NCBI GenBank assembly: GCA_046542355.1
Contig: JBKHBN010000048.1
Location: 1 to 10,698, forward strand
Reading direction: 5' to 3'
Source: UBA1672 sp046542355
GTDB taxonomy: Bacteria; Pseudomonadota; Alphaproteobacteria; Micavibrionales; Micavibrionaceae
DNA length: 10,698 nt
A program made the position numbers and the translations under genes. Below, in pieces: positions 1 to 7,011 of this stretch; the first letter of the stretch is position 1, and each line of letters starts with the position of its first letter. A model generated the notes under the pieces. That model was given only the letters and a program-made list of their open reading frames with translations. It made no database searches and was not told where the DNA came from.

Positions 1-312
1 CTAGCCCTGATCTTTGTTGTATTCGGCGTCTAGATCAAAGCCATCAACATGCTCTACCATGAACTTGACAAAAGCCTCTGGGTCATTGTCCATTTCCTCT
101 ACCTGAAGCTCCTTAACAAGCATTATAATTTGTTCGCGCATACCCTCATCCAGATTAGGAAGAACCCCCTCAGGACGCTCGCTTTCCATTATAAGCTTCA
201 CAAACCCTGCCAGATCATTGCTGTTCATCTCCATGCTTTCAATATAGGCTTTCAAAGCCTTGCCTGTCTGCCCTAATTTATCTTCAGTCCGGCTGTTTGC
301 TGTATCTGACAT
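1..312 (-). CDS. Small acidic protein of unknown function
   Basis: This encodes a 103-residue soluble, strongly acidic protein with no signal peptide or membrane segment. I do not recognise the family. The sequence is rich in Glu, Asp and Met and reads as helical. It has two similar stretches, LAGFVKLIMES (about residues 38-48) and PEAFVKFMVEH (about 78-88), each followed by an acidic segment, which suggests a small duplicated helical unit. The frame is open up to 441, but the start at 310-312 is preferred because an AAGGAG ribosome site lies 8 bases upstream. A promoter that would lie inside the longer reading also argues against it. The TAG stop occupies the first three bases of the window, so the gene is complete. 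It lies downstream of the thiO-like gene on the same strand but has its own promoter, so it is probably a separate transcription unit. Confidence 0.7.
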   Translation of the reverse strand: MSDTANSRTEDKLGQTGKALKAYIESMEMNSNDLAGFVKLIMESERPEGVLPNLDEGMREQIIMLVKELQVEEMDNDPEAFVKFMVEHVDGFDLDAEYNKDQG

Positions 313-357
313 ATCCCAATTCTCCTTTTCCCTACACACGGTAATACAACAGGGCGT

Positions 358-386
358 ATTATATATATGCCAGCGGGGTTTTACAA
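358..386 (-). promoter_or_regulatory. Sigma70-type promoter for the small acidic protein gene
   Basis: On the minus strand a TTGTAA -35 box (381-386) is followed after exactly 17 bases by a perfect TATAAT -10 box (358-363). The -10 lies about 45 bases upstream of the ATG at 312. This is inferred from consensus and spacing. Confidence 0.6.
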
Positions 387-415
387 TTATAAAGGATATA
401 TGTTTGCGGTGATCC

Positions 416-1513
416 TCAGGCGGCCTGACGGTTTGATCCATTAAAATTATATTTCCCTGAAAAGAGCGGGAAATCTTCGTCTTCCTCTCCGGTTTTTACG
501 TAGTGTGCTACGCATTTGGCCATGACCGGCGAAAGCAGATAGCCATGACGCGACGTGCCGTTACAGCGAATATACCCGCCTTTTCCTTTTTCCTGCGATT
601 CATCATCTTTAATATGGATGCGCGGCAGATTATCCATATAGGATGGGCGAATAGCCGAGGACATATCCAGAACTATTGAATCGCCGAAACTAGGGTGGAG
701 GCTGTAAGCTGCGCTCATCAGCTCCATGGCCGAGCGCAGGAAAACAGAGCCGTCATCTTCATCCGCATTTTCAATCGAGCTTGCACCCACAGCAAAAACA
801 TTATTGGGACGTGGTATAATATAAAGCGGATAGCGCGGATGCATCATGCGCACCGGACGATCTATATGAAACTCTTTATTCTCCAGCAAAATGATTTCAC
901 CTTTAACGCCGCGCAGCTCATCATCAATGCCCTCGACCCAGCCGCGGCAATCAATAACCCAATCAAAATCTTTTTCCAGCTCTGCCGGATCTGCTTCTTT
1001 CTGGATAATTTTTGCGCCCATGTCTTTGAGCTTTTGAGCCAGAATATCCATGACAACCAGCGGGTGGATGTTTGCTTCACCGGGGATATAGATGCCGCGG
1101 TTAAAACGACCCGCCAGCATCGGTTCTACTTCTTTGATTCGAGCAGAATCCAGCCACTCCCAGTCATTGGAAACCGAGGGCAGATGAAGAGAATAGCGCT
1201 CAAGCATGTAATAATCCTGCGCGTGAGCAACAAAAAGGCTGCCCGTACATTGCATGGCGTGATTCGCGCTATCACCCAGATTCGTTTTCCAAAGATTGAT
1301 CCCTTTCAATCCTGCATCCACAAATTTTAACGGGAGAAAATCAATTTCAGAGAAGGGGGCAAGCATGCCCCCTGCAATTGCGCTTGCATTATCGGGCGGG
1401 AAGTCCTGCATCTCAAAGACAGTGACATCCATTCCCTCTTGCGCAGATTTAAAGGCTGTGTTCAGGCCGACTATACCGGCACCGATTACCGCAACTGTTT
1501 TTTTAGCTTTCAT
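416..1513 (-). CDS. thiO: ThiO-like glycine oxidase (FAD-dependent amine oxidase)
   Basis: This 365-residue cytoplasmic flavoprotein is close to the usual ThiO length. Family members oxidise glycine to iminoacetate (glyoxylate imine) with O2, supplying the two-carbon nitrogen unit of the thiamine thiazole. Visible features are the N-terminal FAD dinucleotide site GAGIVG (residues 11-16), the AGGMLAPFSE stretch (47-56) typical of this family, RGVKGEII (201-208), YIIPRPNNVFAVGASSIE (231-248) and AIRPS with Arg289 where the substrate-carboxylate arginine is expected. The C-terminal flavin-contacting segment GTSRHGYLLSP is at about 319-329. The start overlaps the bioC-like gene by 11 bases, so it is probably translationally coupled; its own ribosome site (AAAGAG) is weak. 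No thiS or thiG is visible here, so another D-amino-acid or amine oxidase of the DAO family remains possible. Confidence 0.75.
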   Translation of the reverse strand: MKAKKTVAVIGAGIVGLNTAFKSAQEGMDVTVFEMQDFPPDNASAIAGGMLAPFSEIDFLPLKFVDAGLKGINLWKTNLGDSANHAMQCTGSLFVAHAQDYYMLERYSLHLPSVSNDWEWLDSARIKEVEPMLAGRFNRGIYIPGEANIHPLVVMDILAQKLKDMGAKIIQKEADPAELEKDFDWVIDCRGWVEGIDDELRGVKGEIILLENKEFHIDRPVRMMHPRYPLYIIPRPNNVFAVGASSIENADEDDGSVFLRSAMELMSAAYSLHPSFGDSIVLDMSSAIRPSYMDNLPRIHIKDDESQEKGKGGYIRCNGTSRHGYLLSPVMAKCVAHYVKTGEEDEDFPLFSGKYNFNGSNRQAA

Positions 1514-2315
1514 TTGCTCTTTTCGTCTTTAGCTTCATAAGCCTTTCAACGATGCTGCGTTCCCTGCGCTGGACACTTCCATAAAGAACATGCCAGGTGA
1601 CGCTTGTGTCATATTTTTTATTAAATCTGGCACAGGCTTCCCTGAGTTCAGCCATGGCTAGCGGCTTATAGCCTTTTTTAGCCTGACCGGCACCAATATC
1701 CTTAATTGCATGAAGAAATGCATAAGCATCATCGTAGTCCTTGATTAAAAATTCCTCCTTGTATACATCAGTTGGTGCTTCAAAATCAAGGATACCGATA
1801 GGCAAATCAAGATCACGCAATACGGATTTCCATTCCTCGAAGCTTTCCGGGCCTAATGTGCTGTAGATTATGCGTCCTCCGGGTTTTAAAAGCTTGCTCA
1901 GGCGCTCGATGCTTTTCTCAGCGTCTTCAAGCCATTGAAAGACCATGTTGGCTACAATTAAATCATATGTGCCTGTCATGCTTACAGGTGGCTCTTCTGC
2001 ATCAAATACCGCCCAGCGCGTACTATGACCTTGCGCCAAAGCCGTCTCTTGCCCGCGCATTTGCGCACGAACAAGCATTGAGGGTGAAATATCAGAAATA
2101 CAGATGTTTTTGTTTTCGTACTTCTTAAACAAAAGATTTGTCAGATAACCGGTTCCGCACCCTATCTCCAAAATATTCTCGATCTTTTCCGCTTCCTGTC
2201 CCTCCGGCAGATCCGCGATTAATGTTTCCGCAACAACTTTTTGAACCTGACTTTCCGCATCATAAAATTGTGCATTCTCATCAAAGTTCTTTACTACATT
2301 TTGTTTCCAGCTCAT
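1503..2315 (-). CDS. bioC: BioC-like malonyl-ACP O-methyltransferase
   Basis: A 270-residue class I SAM-dependent methyltransferase. BioC methylates the free carboxyl of malonyl-ACP so that fatty-acid synthase can elongate it to pimeloyl-ACP methyl ester, the biotin precursor. SAM-binding motif I is LEIGCGTG (residues 49-56). An acidic residue ending strand 2 is Asp75 (ISDISPSMLVRA), and YDLIVANMVFQWLED (117-131) matches the BioC SNLAVQW region. The family-specific segment FLHAIKDIGAG (200-210) corresponds to the MRSLKGIGA region of E. coli BioC, and WHVLYGSVQR near the C-terminus matches the family end. The start has a good GGGAG site 7 bases upstream. Its ATG overlaps the stop of the upstream esterase gene (ATGA), and pairing with an esterase gene supports the biotin role. 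Confidence 0.85.
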   Translation of the reverse strand: MSWKQNVVKNFDENAQFYDAESQVQKVVAETLIADLPEGQEAEKIENILEIGCGTGYLTNLLFKKYENKNICISDISPSMLVRAQMRGQETALAQGHSTRWAVFDAEEPPVSMTGTYDLIVANMVFQWLEDAEKSIERLSKLLKPGGRIIYSTLGPESFEEWKSVLRDLDLPIGILDFEAPTDVYKEEFLIKDYDDAYAFLHAIKDIGAGQAKKGYKPLAMAELREACARFNKKYDTSVTWHVLYGSVQRRERSIVERLMKLKTKRANES

Positions 2316-3043
2316 GACAACACTCCCTTGTCTCTTTTGTTTTCCGGCAATTCAAGCGCCTTTACCATCGCCTTTATATGCCCTGCACACCACTGCGGAT
2401 GACTGAGCGGCAAGGCATGGCCTGCGTTTTCTTTTAACAAGATGCTGCATCCAAGATTATCCCAGTGCGCCTTCATCTTATCCAGAGGCAGTATAAGATC
2501 ATCTTCACCACCCAAAGGCAAAACCTGCATTCCTCTTGCCTTCATCGCTTGCAAGTGTTTGCGCTCATCCCACGATCCAAGCCATGTTAGCCCCTGCAAC
2601 AATACCCTCCTGTCTAGCACGGGCTTATATATTGTTCTCATACTTTCAGGCAAATTGCAATTTTTCCAGAACATTTCCATCTGAAAAAATGTGTTGCGCT
2701 GCAGCGTTTTAGCCATGACTTTTAATGTTTTATTGCTCGCAAAATCACTGAAACAGCCAAATCCGTTGATAGCAAGCAGTGCATCAATTTTTTTTGGCGG
2801 TATATGACGCAATGTCCATATTGTTCCTAAGGAATGTGTTACGAAAATGGCGCTTTTAATGCGCAGCACAATGGTATTTGTTGTCGCTTCCTGATCGTTG
2901 TTGATGAAGCCGAGATTCACAAAATGATGTTTTGTTTCAGGCAGGTTTGCAGCAATGTCATCCCATATTCTCGGATCTTCTCCCCAGCCATGGACAAATA
3001 TAATATCTTTTATCGTGTCTTTTCCTGTTTTTGTTTTTTCCAT
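2312..3043 (-). CDS. bioH: BioH-like pimeloyl-ACP methyl ester esterase
   Basis: A 243-residue cytoplasmic alpha/beta hydrolase. BioH removes the methyl ester from pimeloyl-ACP methyl ester, ending chain elongation so that BioF can use the product. The oxyanion-hole motif FVHGWG is at residues 16-21. The nucleophile elbow is THSLG (69-73, Ser71), with Thr in place of the usual first Gly. An acidic pair in GGEDDLIL (Asp181/Asp182) and GHALP (His209) complete a plausible triad. GLTWLGSWDER (151-161) parallels the GLEILKTVDLR region of E. coli BioH. The gene begins one base after the phosphatase stop codon and ends in a 4-base overlap with bioC, implying co-translation. The family contains several non-orthologous esterases (BioH, BioG, BioV and others), so the exact subfamily is uncertain. 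Confidence 0.75.
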   Translation of the reverse strand: MEKTKTGKDTIKDIIFVHGWGEDPRIWDDIAANLPETKHHFVNLGFINNDQEATTNTIVLRIKSAIFVTHSLGTIWTLRHIPPKKIDALLAINGFGCFSDFASNKTLKVMAKTLQRNTFFQMEMFWKNCNLPESMRTIYKPVLDRRVLLQGLTWLGSWDERKHLQAMKARGMQVLPLGGEDDLILPLDKMKAHWDNLGCSILLKENAGHALPLSHPQWCAGHIKAMVKALELPENKRDKGVLS

Positions 3044-3898
3044 TTACGCTGCTTTATCACCTGTATTACCTGTCAATGCATCTCTTATCGCCTGATAGGT
3101 TTTGGGATGGGACACAACCCAGCGCCCTTTCAGCTTCCATGACGGGTCAAAATGCTCCCCCGTGAATGTCTCAAGCTTTTTTCCATCTTGCAATGAGGTA
3201 AACTCAAATCCTGCGGCTTTTGCAATAACTGCAATGCCTGCTATATCCCAGAGTGAAAATATTCCAAAGACGGTCATGCCCGCAGATTGCTGCATAAGTG
3301 TGGAATACCCTGCCTGCAATGCTGATTCCGGTGTGTTGAGCCATGCTTTGTTTTGGAACGTATTCTCACCCCAATGGTCTTCAAAGCCAAAGAAGCTCTC
3401 GATGAATATTTGTGAGTTCACTTCCATGGGCTGCGCATCGGGCACTTGTCGTTTTTGATTCGTATGTATATCGGTGTAAAAGGCTTTTCCTTCCTCAACC
3501 ACTATCAGCGCCCCTAAGGCGGGCATATAAAAACCACCTGCTGCCGGTCTGCCGTTTTCAAGCAGTCCCAATGATATTCCCCATTTATCTCGCCCCAGCG
3601 CATAACCTGCTGTTCCATCAATCGGATCGAGTACCCATTGGTAACGCGTCGCAGCAAACACCTCGCCGGGCGTTGCTATTGTATCAATGCTCTCTTCGTC
3701 TATAAGCACTTGATCTTCACGCTCCAGCCAGTGAGACAGTCTTTGCGCTACCATTTTCGATATATCGAGATCCGCCTGCGTTACAGCTTGCTGTCCTTGT
3801 TTGTATTGACGCTTGATTGTTTTTTGAATGTTCAGGGCGTGCTCTCCGGCTTCCAGCAGAACGCTGCGTATATCATCGGTCGCTTTTTTGTAATCCAT
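3044..3898 (-). CDS. Inositol monophosphatase-family phosphatase (CysQ/SuhB type)
   Basis: A 284-residue metal-dependent phosphomonoesterase. Family members hydrolyse inositol phosphate, 3'(2'),5'-bisphosphonucleotides or histidinol phosphate, using Mg2+ held by conserved acidic residues. The sequence shows TQADLDI (residues 40-46), IDEES (66-70), the diagnostic WVLDPIDGT (88-96) and the second metal motif SLWDIAG (215-221, Asp218) followed by AKAAGFEF. The substrate cannot be read from sequence; the GYALGRDKWGISLG continuation resembles nucleotidase and histidinol-phosphatase branches. ATG at 3896-3898 has an AAAGGA site about 10 bases upstream. It is the first gene of the minus-strand operon, and its stop codon abuts the bioH-like start. 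Why a phosphatase should lead a biotin-precursor operon is not obvious. Confidence 0.8.
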   Translation of the reverse strand: MDYKKATDDIRSVLLEAGEHALNIQKTIKRQYKQGQQAVTQADLDISKMVAQRLSHWLEREDQVLIDEESIDTIATPGEVFAATRYQWVLDPIDGTAGYALGRDKWGISLGLLENGRPAAGGFYMPALGALIVVEEGKAFYTDIHTNQKRQVPDAQPMEVNSQIFIESFFGFEDHWGENTFQNKAWLNTPESALQAGYSTLMQQSAGMTVFGIFSLWDIAGIAVIAKAAGFEFTSLQDGKKLETFTGEHFDPSWKLKGRWVVSHPKTYQAIRDALTGNTGDKAA

Positions 3899-3944
3899 TT
3901 GCAGTTTATCCTTTGCTGATTTTCATGGTCTAGATAGTGTCATC

Positions 3945-3973
3945 ATAAAAAGGTTGAAATTGATGCAAGTCAA
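3945..3973 (-). promoter_or_regulatory. Possible promoter of the phosphatase-bioH-bioC-thiO operon
   Basis: On the minus strand TTGACT (3968-3973) is followed after 17 bases by TTTTAT (3945-3950), about 47 bases upstream of the ATG at 3898. The -35 is good and the -10 mediocre. It overlaps the divergent promoter for the plus-strand gene, so the two may interfere. Confidence 0.4.
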
Positions 3974-3982
3974 ATCTTTAAT
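3954..3982 (+). promoter_or_regulatory. Promoter of the MFS/acyltransferase/ligase fusion gene
   Basis: TTGAAA (3954-3959) and TTTAAT (3977-3982) are separated by exactly 17 bases and lie about 57 bases before the ATG at 4039. It overlaps the opposite-strand promoter candidate; the shared core TTGA-N6-TCAA (3960-3973) is itself an inverted repeat and could be an operator. Confidence 0.5.
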
Positions 3983-3984
3983 GT

Positions 3985-3994
3985 ATATCTATAA
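3985..3994. promoter_or_regulatory. Possible BioR-like operator (weak)
   Basis: ATATCTATAA matches 9 of 10 bases of TTATMKATAA, the palindrome known for the alphaproteobacterial biotin regulator BioR. It sits just downstream of the fusion-gene -10 box, in the region shared with the bioH/bioC operon. The segment is AT-rich, so chance matching is a real alternative. Confidence 0.3.
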
Positions 3995-4038
3995 ACAAAA
4001 CATAAAAGCGCTAGATAGTGCCAAGGAGTACTCCCATC

Positions 4039-6879
4039 ATGGCTAAGTCCGCATCTATATCCTTACTCGGTAGCAGACGCTTTTTACCTTTACTTTTAAC
4101 CAAAGTCTCCGGCGTTTTTAATGATAATTTTTTTAAGAATTCCCTGATTTTCGGGTTGCTTTACGGGGTTTTGGAACTCGGTCATATGGACTCGGATATA
4201 TTAATTACGCTGTCGGCGGGATTGCTGGTTCTTCCCTTTTTCCTCTTCTCTGCCTTTGCCGGACAGTTGGCCGATAAATATCAAAAAGAGAAAATTATCC
4301 AGAATTTGAAGTTGGCCGAGATTGGAATTGCACTTTTAGGAATCATAGGACTTAGTGTCAATTCCCCTTATATCCTCTTATCCGTGCTGTTTTTATTTGG
4401 CACACAATCGGCTTTTCTTAATCCTTGCAAATATGCCATCTTGCCGCAGCACCTTAAAGAAGATGAGCTGGTTGCAGGCAACGGACTGCTCAGCGCCGGA
4501 ACGTTTCTATCAATTTTGGCCGGGACAATGGCGGGGGGCGGGTTTGTTATGATTCCCCTTATTGGGCCTTATATCGTTATGGGGGCGCTGCTTGTAACGG
4601 CTGTTGCCGGTTATGCGATCAGCACCAGAGTTCCGCCTGCTTTACCTGGGGACAAGGCGCTGAGAGTGGAGTGGAATATTCCATCGGAGATCTATCGCAA
4701 TCTTGTCTATGCCTTTTCCCGACCCAGAGAAATCCGGCTCTCTATTATCGGTATTTCATGGTTTTATTTTGTTGGCGGTACGTTTCTGGCGCAATTTCCA
4801 AATTATGCCAAAGACTATCTTCAAGTTGATGAAAGCGTTTTGATGAGTGGCCTGATTTTATTTTCAGTGGGTATTTCAGCGGGTTCTATTATGAATGATA
4901 AATTGCTTGGCGGGCGCATCGAAGCAACCTATGTTCCCGTCGCCTCACTTGGAATTTCCCTGTTTTCAATGATTCTGGCGCATATCAATGTTCCAGATCC
5001 CGTTTTGGCCGATGGTCAACTCTATACGCTTAGGGGGTTCTTTTCTGCGTTTAATGCCCCGCTCATCTTTGCAGCGCTGTTTCTGGTGGCGTTTTGCGGA
5101 GGGTTGTTTGTTGTCCCGCTCAATGCGCTGATCCAACATTTAACCTCAAGTGAGCACCGCGCCCGCATTATGGCAGCTAGCGGCATTGTCAATGCTGCCT
5201 TTATGGTTGCTTCATCTTTGCTGTGTCTTGTCATTTTGAAACTTGGTTTTGGTGTTGAAGATATTTTCCTGTTCCTGTCCATTGCCAGCTTTTTTGCTTC
5301 TTTTTATGTTTGTAATCTTTTGCCCGCACAATTAATGAAAACTATTCTCCAGTTTGTTTTTAGATCATTGTTTAGGATTGAGGTTCATGGAATTGAGCAT
5401 TTAAAAGAATCCGGTGAAAGAGCTCTTATTGTCAGTAATCATGCCAGTCTTCTTGATGCGCCAATTCTGGCGGCCTTTCTTCCAGGTAAACCGATGTTCG
5501 CTTTAAATACGCGAGTGGCACAATGGTGGTGGGTCAAACCATGGCTCAAGCTGGTCGATGCATTTCCCATTGATCCAACGAACCCCTACTCTATAAAAGC
5601 GCTGGTTGAAGAACTTAAAAAGGGCAAGCACTGCGTTATCTTTCCCGAAGGACGCCTGAGTACAACCGGCGCACTGATGAAAATTTATGATGGGCCGGGC
5701 ATGATCGCCGATAAAGCTGATGCTAAAATTGTGCCCGTGCACCTTAGCGGCGTGCAATACGCCCCGACCTCCCAGCTCAAAGGAAAACTTCCGCGCCGGC
5801 TGTTTCCTAAAATCACCATGACCATATTCGAGCCGTTTAATTTTTTGATACCCGATGACATTAAAGGGCGAAAACGCCGACGGGTTGCTGCGCGCATGCT
5901 CCATGATGAAATGGAGAACATCATGTTCCTGACACAAGAGCGCCATAAAACTTTATTTGAAGAACTCTTACATGCGAAAAAACTCTATGGCGCATCCATG
6001 CGCATTTGTGAGGATGCACAAGGAACCACCGTGACTTATAAAAAGCTGGTGCTGGGATCGCTAGTTTTAGGACGCGAGATTGCGCGATTAACCCAAAAAA
6101 GTGACTCTGTTGGCGTCTTGCTGCCCAATTCAGTTGGCGCTGTTGTAACTTTCTTTGCATTACAGGCCTTTGGGCGCGTGCCTGCGATGCTCAATTTCTC
6201 AGTTGGCTCCAAGGCTGTTTTTTCAGCGTGCCAGAGCGCAAAGATCCAAACAATCCTGACCAGCCGTAAATTTATTGAAATGGGGCAGTTACAGGATCTT
6301 GATCAGTCTTTAAACAGGGATTTTAATGTTGTTTACCTTGAGGATCTGCGTGAAACGATCACTATACTGGCAAAGCTCAGGGGACTGCTCGGTCTTCCTT
6401 TTGCACATTCTATTCATAACGCACACGCTATATCACCTAAAGACCCTGCTACAGTTTTATTTACTTCCGGCTCAGAGGGTGTGCCAAAGGGCGTGGTTCT
6501 AAGCCATCTAAACTTTATGAGCAATATTGCACAACTGAGATGCAGGATTGATTTTAACTGCGAAGATGTGGTGTTTAATTGCCTGCCGATGTTTCACTCC
6601 TTTGGTTTGACAGGCGCAACTTTGCTTCCTGTTCTTTCGGGTGTAAAAACATTTTTATACCCCAGCCCGTTGCATCTGCGCATTGTGCCAGAAATGATCT
6701 ATGCAACAAATGCAACGATCATGTTTGGCACAGACACGTTTTTAAGAGGGTATGCACGCGTTGCCCACCCTTATGATTTTTACCGCATGCGTTATATTTT
6801 TGCTGGAGCAGAGAAGGTCAAAGATGAGACACGCCAAAGCTATATGAATCAGTTTGGTGTGCGCATCCTGGAGGGATGA
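4039..6879 (+). CDS. aas: Truncated LplT-like MFS / PlsC acyltransferase / Aas acyl-ACP ligase fusion
   Basis: The 946-residue inner-membrane protein fuses three activities. Residues about 15-410 form a hydrophobic MFS transporter like LplT, the lysophospholipid flippase. A PlsC-type acyltransferase follows, with NHASLLD (467-473) and FPEGR (535-539). An AMP-forming acyl-ACP synthetase domain then begins, with FTSGSEG (808-814) plus GVPKG and LPMFHSFG (His853). Together such proteins import and re-acylate lysophospholipids. The reading stops at FGVRILEG, where E. coli Aas continues YGVTE and about 200 more residues; the adenylation core end, hinge and C-terminal lysine domain are missing. The following DNA holds no ligase sequence in other frames, so this is a genuine break, best explained by element insertion. 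The transporter and acyltransferase may still work, while the ligase half is presumably dead. ATG 4039 is chosen because AAGGAG lies 10 bases upstream. Confidence 0.85.
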   Translation: MAKSASISLLGSRRFLPLLLTKVSGVFNDNFFKNSLIFGLLYGVLELGHMDSDILITLSAGLLVLPFFLFSAFAGQLADKYQKEKIIQNLKLAEIGIALLGIIGLSVNSPYILLSVLFLFGTQSAFLNPCKYAILPQHLKEDELVAGNGLLSAGTFLSILAGTMAGGGFVMIPLIGPYIVMGALLVTAVAGYAISTRVPPALPGDKALRVEWNIPSEIYRNLVYAFSRPREIRLSIIGISWFYFVGGTFLAQFPNYAKDYLQVDESVLMSGLILFSVGISAGSIMNDKLLGGRIEATYVPVASLGISLFSMILAHINVPDPVLADGQLYTLRGFFSAFNAPLIFAALFLVAFCGGLFVVPLNALIQHLTSSEHRARIMAASGIVNAAFMVASSLLCLVILKLGFGVEDIFLFLSIASFFASFYVCNLLPAQLMKTILQFVFRSLFRIEVHGIEHLKESGERALIVSNHASLLDAPILAAFLPGKPMFALNTRVAQWWWVKPWLKLVDAFPIDPTNPYSIKALVEELKKGKHCVIFPEGRLSTTGALMKIYDGPGMIADKADAKIVPVHLSGVQYAPTSQLKGKLPRRLFPKITMTIFEPFNFLIPDDIKGRKRRRVAARMLHDEMENIMFLTQERHKTLFEELLHAKKLYGASMRICEDAQGTTVTYKKLVLGSLVLGREIARLTQKSDSVGVLLPNSVGAVVTFFALQAFGRVPAMLNFSVGSKAVFSACQSAKIQTILTSRKFIEMGQLQDLDQSLNRDFNVVYLEDLRETITILAKLRGLLGLPFAHSIHNAHAISPKDPATVLFTSGSEGVPKGVVLSHLNFMSNIAQLRCRIDFNCEDVVFNCLPMFHSFGLTGATLLPVLSGVKTFLYPSPLHLRIVPEMIYATNATIMFGTDTFLRGYARVAHPYDFYRMRYIFAGAEKVKDETRQSYMNQFGVRILEG

Positions 6880-6890
6880 GGTACTCATCC
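6861..6890. other. Probable element/chromosome junction (attL candidate) with inverted repeat
   Basis: The conserved ligase coding sequence ends at GAGGGA, and the next codon is a TGA stop. Spanning the break is a perfect 7-bp inverted repeat, GGATGAG-GTA-CTCATCC (6874-6890). Its location, 132 bases before an integrase gene and at a change in base composition, suggests the recombination core. The exact crossover cannot be fixed from one end. The hairpin might also terminate the truncated mRNA, but its T-rich stretch starts 10 bases later. Confidence 0.5.
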
Positions 6891-6980
6891 TATATTACTG
6901 TTTTTATTCATTATTTTATGCTATGCTCATCTACACATAGTATGCACAGATACGGCAGATCAATGACTTAGCGCGAAAAT

Positions 6981-7002
6981 CTGCACGGATTCTGCACAGA
7001 AT
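6981..7002. repeat. Tandem 11-bp repeats upstream of the integrase
   Basis: CTGCACGGATT (6981-6991) is followed directly by CTGCACAGAAT (6992-7002), and a third TGCACAGA lies at 6943-6950. Directly repeated short sites next to an integrase gene and attachment site are typical of recombinase arm-binding or autoregulatory sites. This is an inference. Confidence 0.4.
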
Positions 7003-7011
7003 GAGGATAGC

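Larger units (their letters stand above)
3930..4020. repeat. Pair of 10-bp direct repeats flanking the divergent promoters
   Basis: CTAGATAGTG occurs identically at 3930-3939 and 4011-4020, bracketing both promoter candidates. The second copy ends just before the ribosome site of the fusion gene. It may be a regulator-binding repeat or chance. Confidence 0.4.

Noticed and set aside
313..441. N-terminal extension of the small acidic protein to 441
   Set aside because: The extension covers the promoter, has an uncharacteristic composition, and overlaps the thiO end; the internal ATG at 312 has a strong ribosome site.
695..1330. 211-residue plus-strand reading frame opposite thiO
   Set aside because: Antisense shadow with no recognisable domain; the opposite strand carries a full set of ThiO motifs.
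4018..4038. GTG start for the fusion gene at 4018
   Set aside because: The ribosome site AAGGAG (4023-4028) lies inside that extension, so the ATG at 4039 is the start.
5503..5946. 147-residue minus-strand reading frame inside the acyltransferase domain
   Set aside because: It lies antisense to conserved PlsC motifs and has no features of its own.
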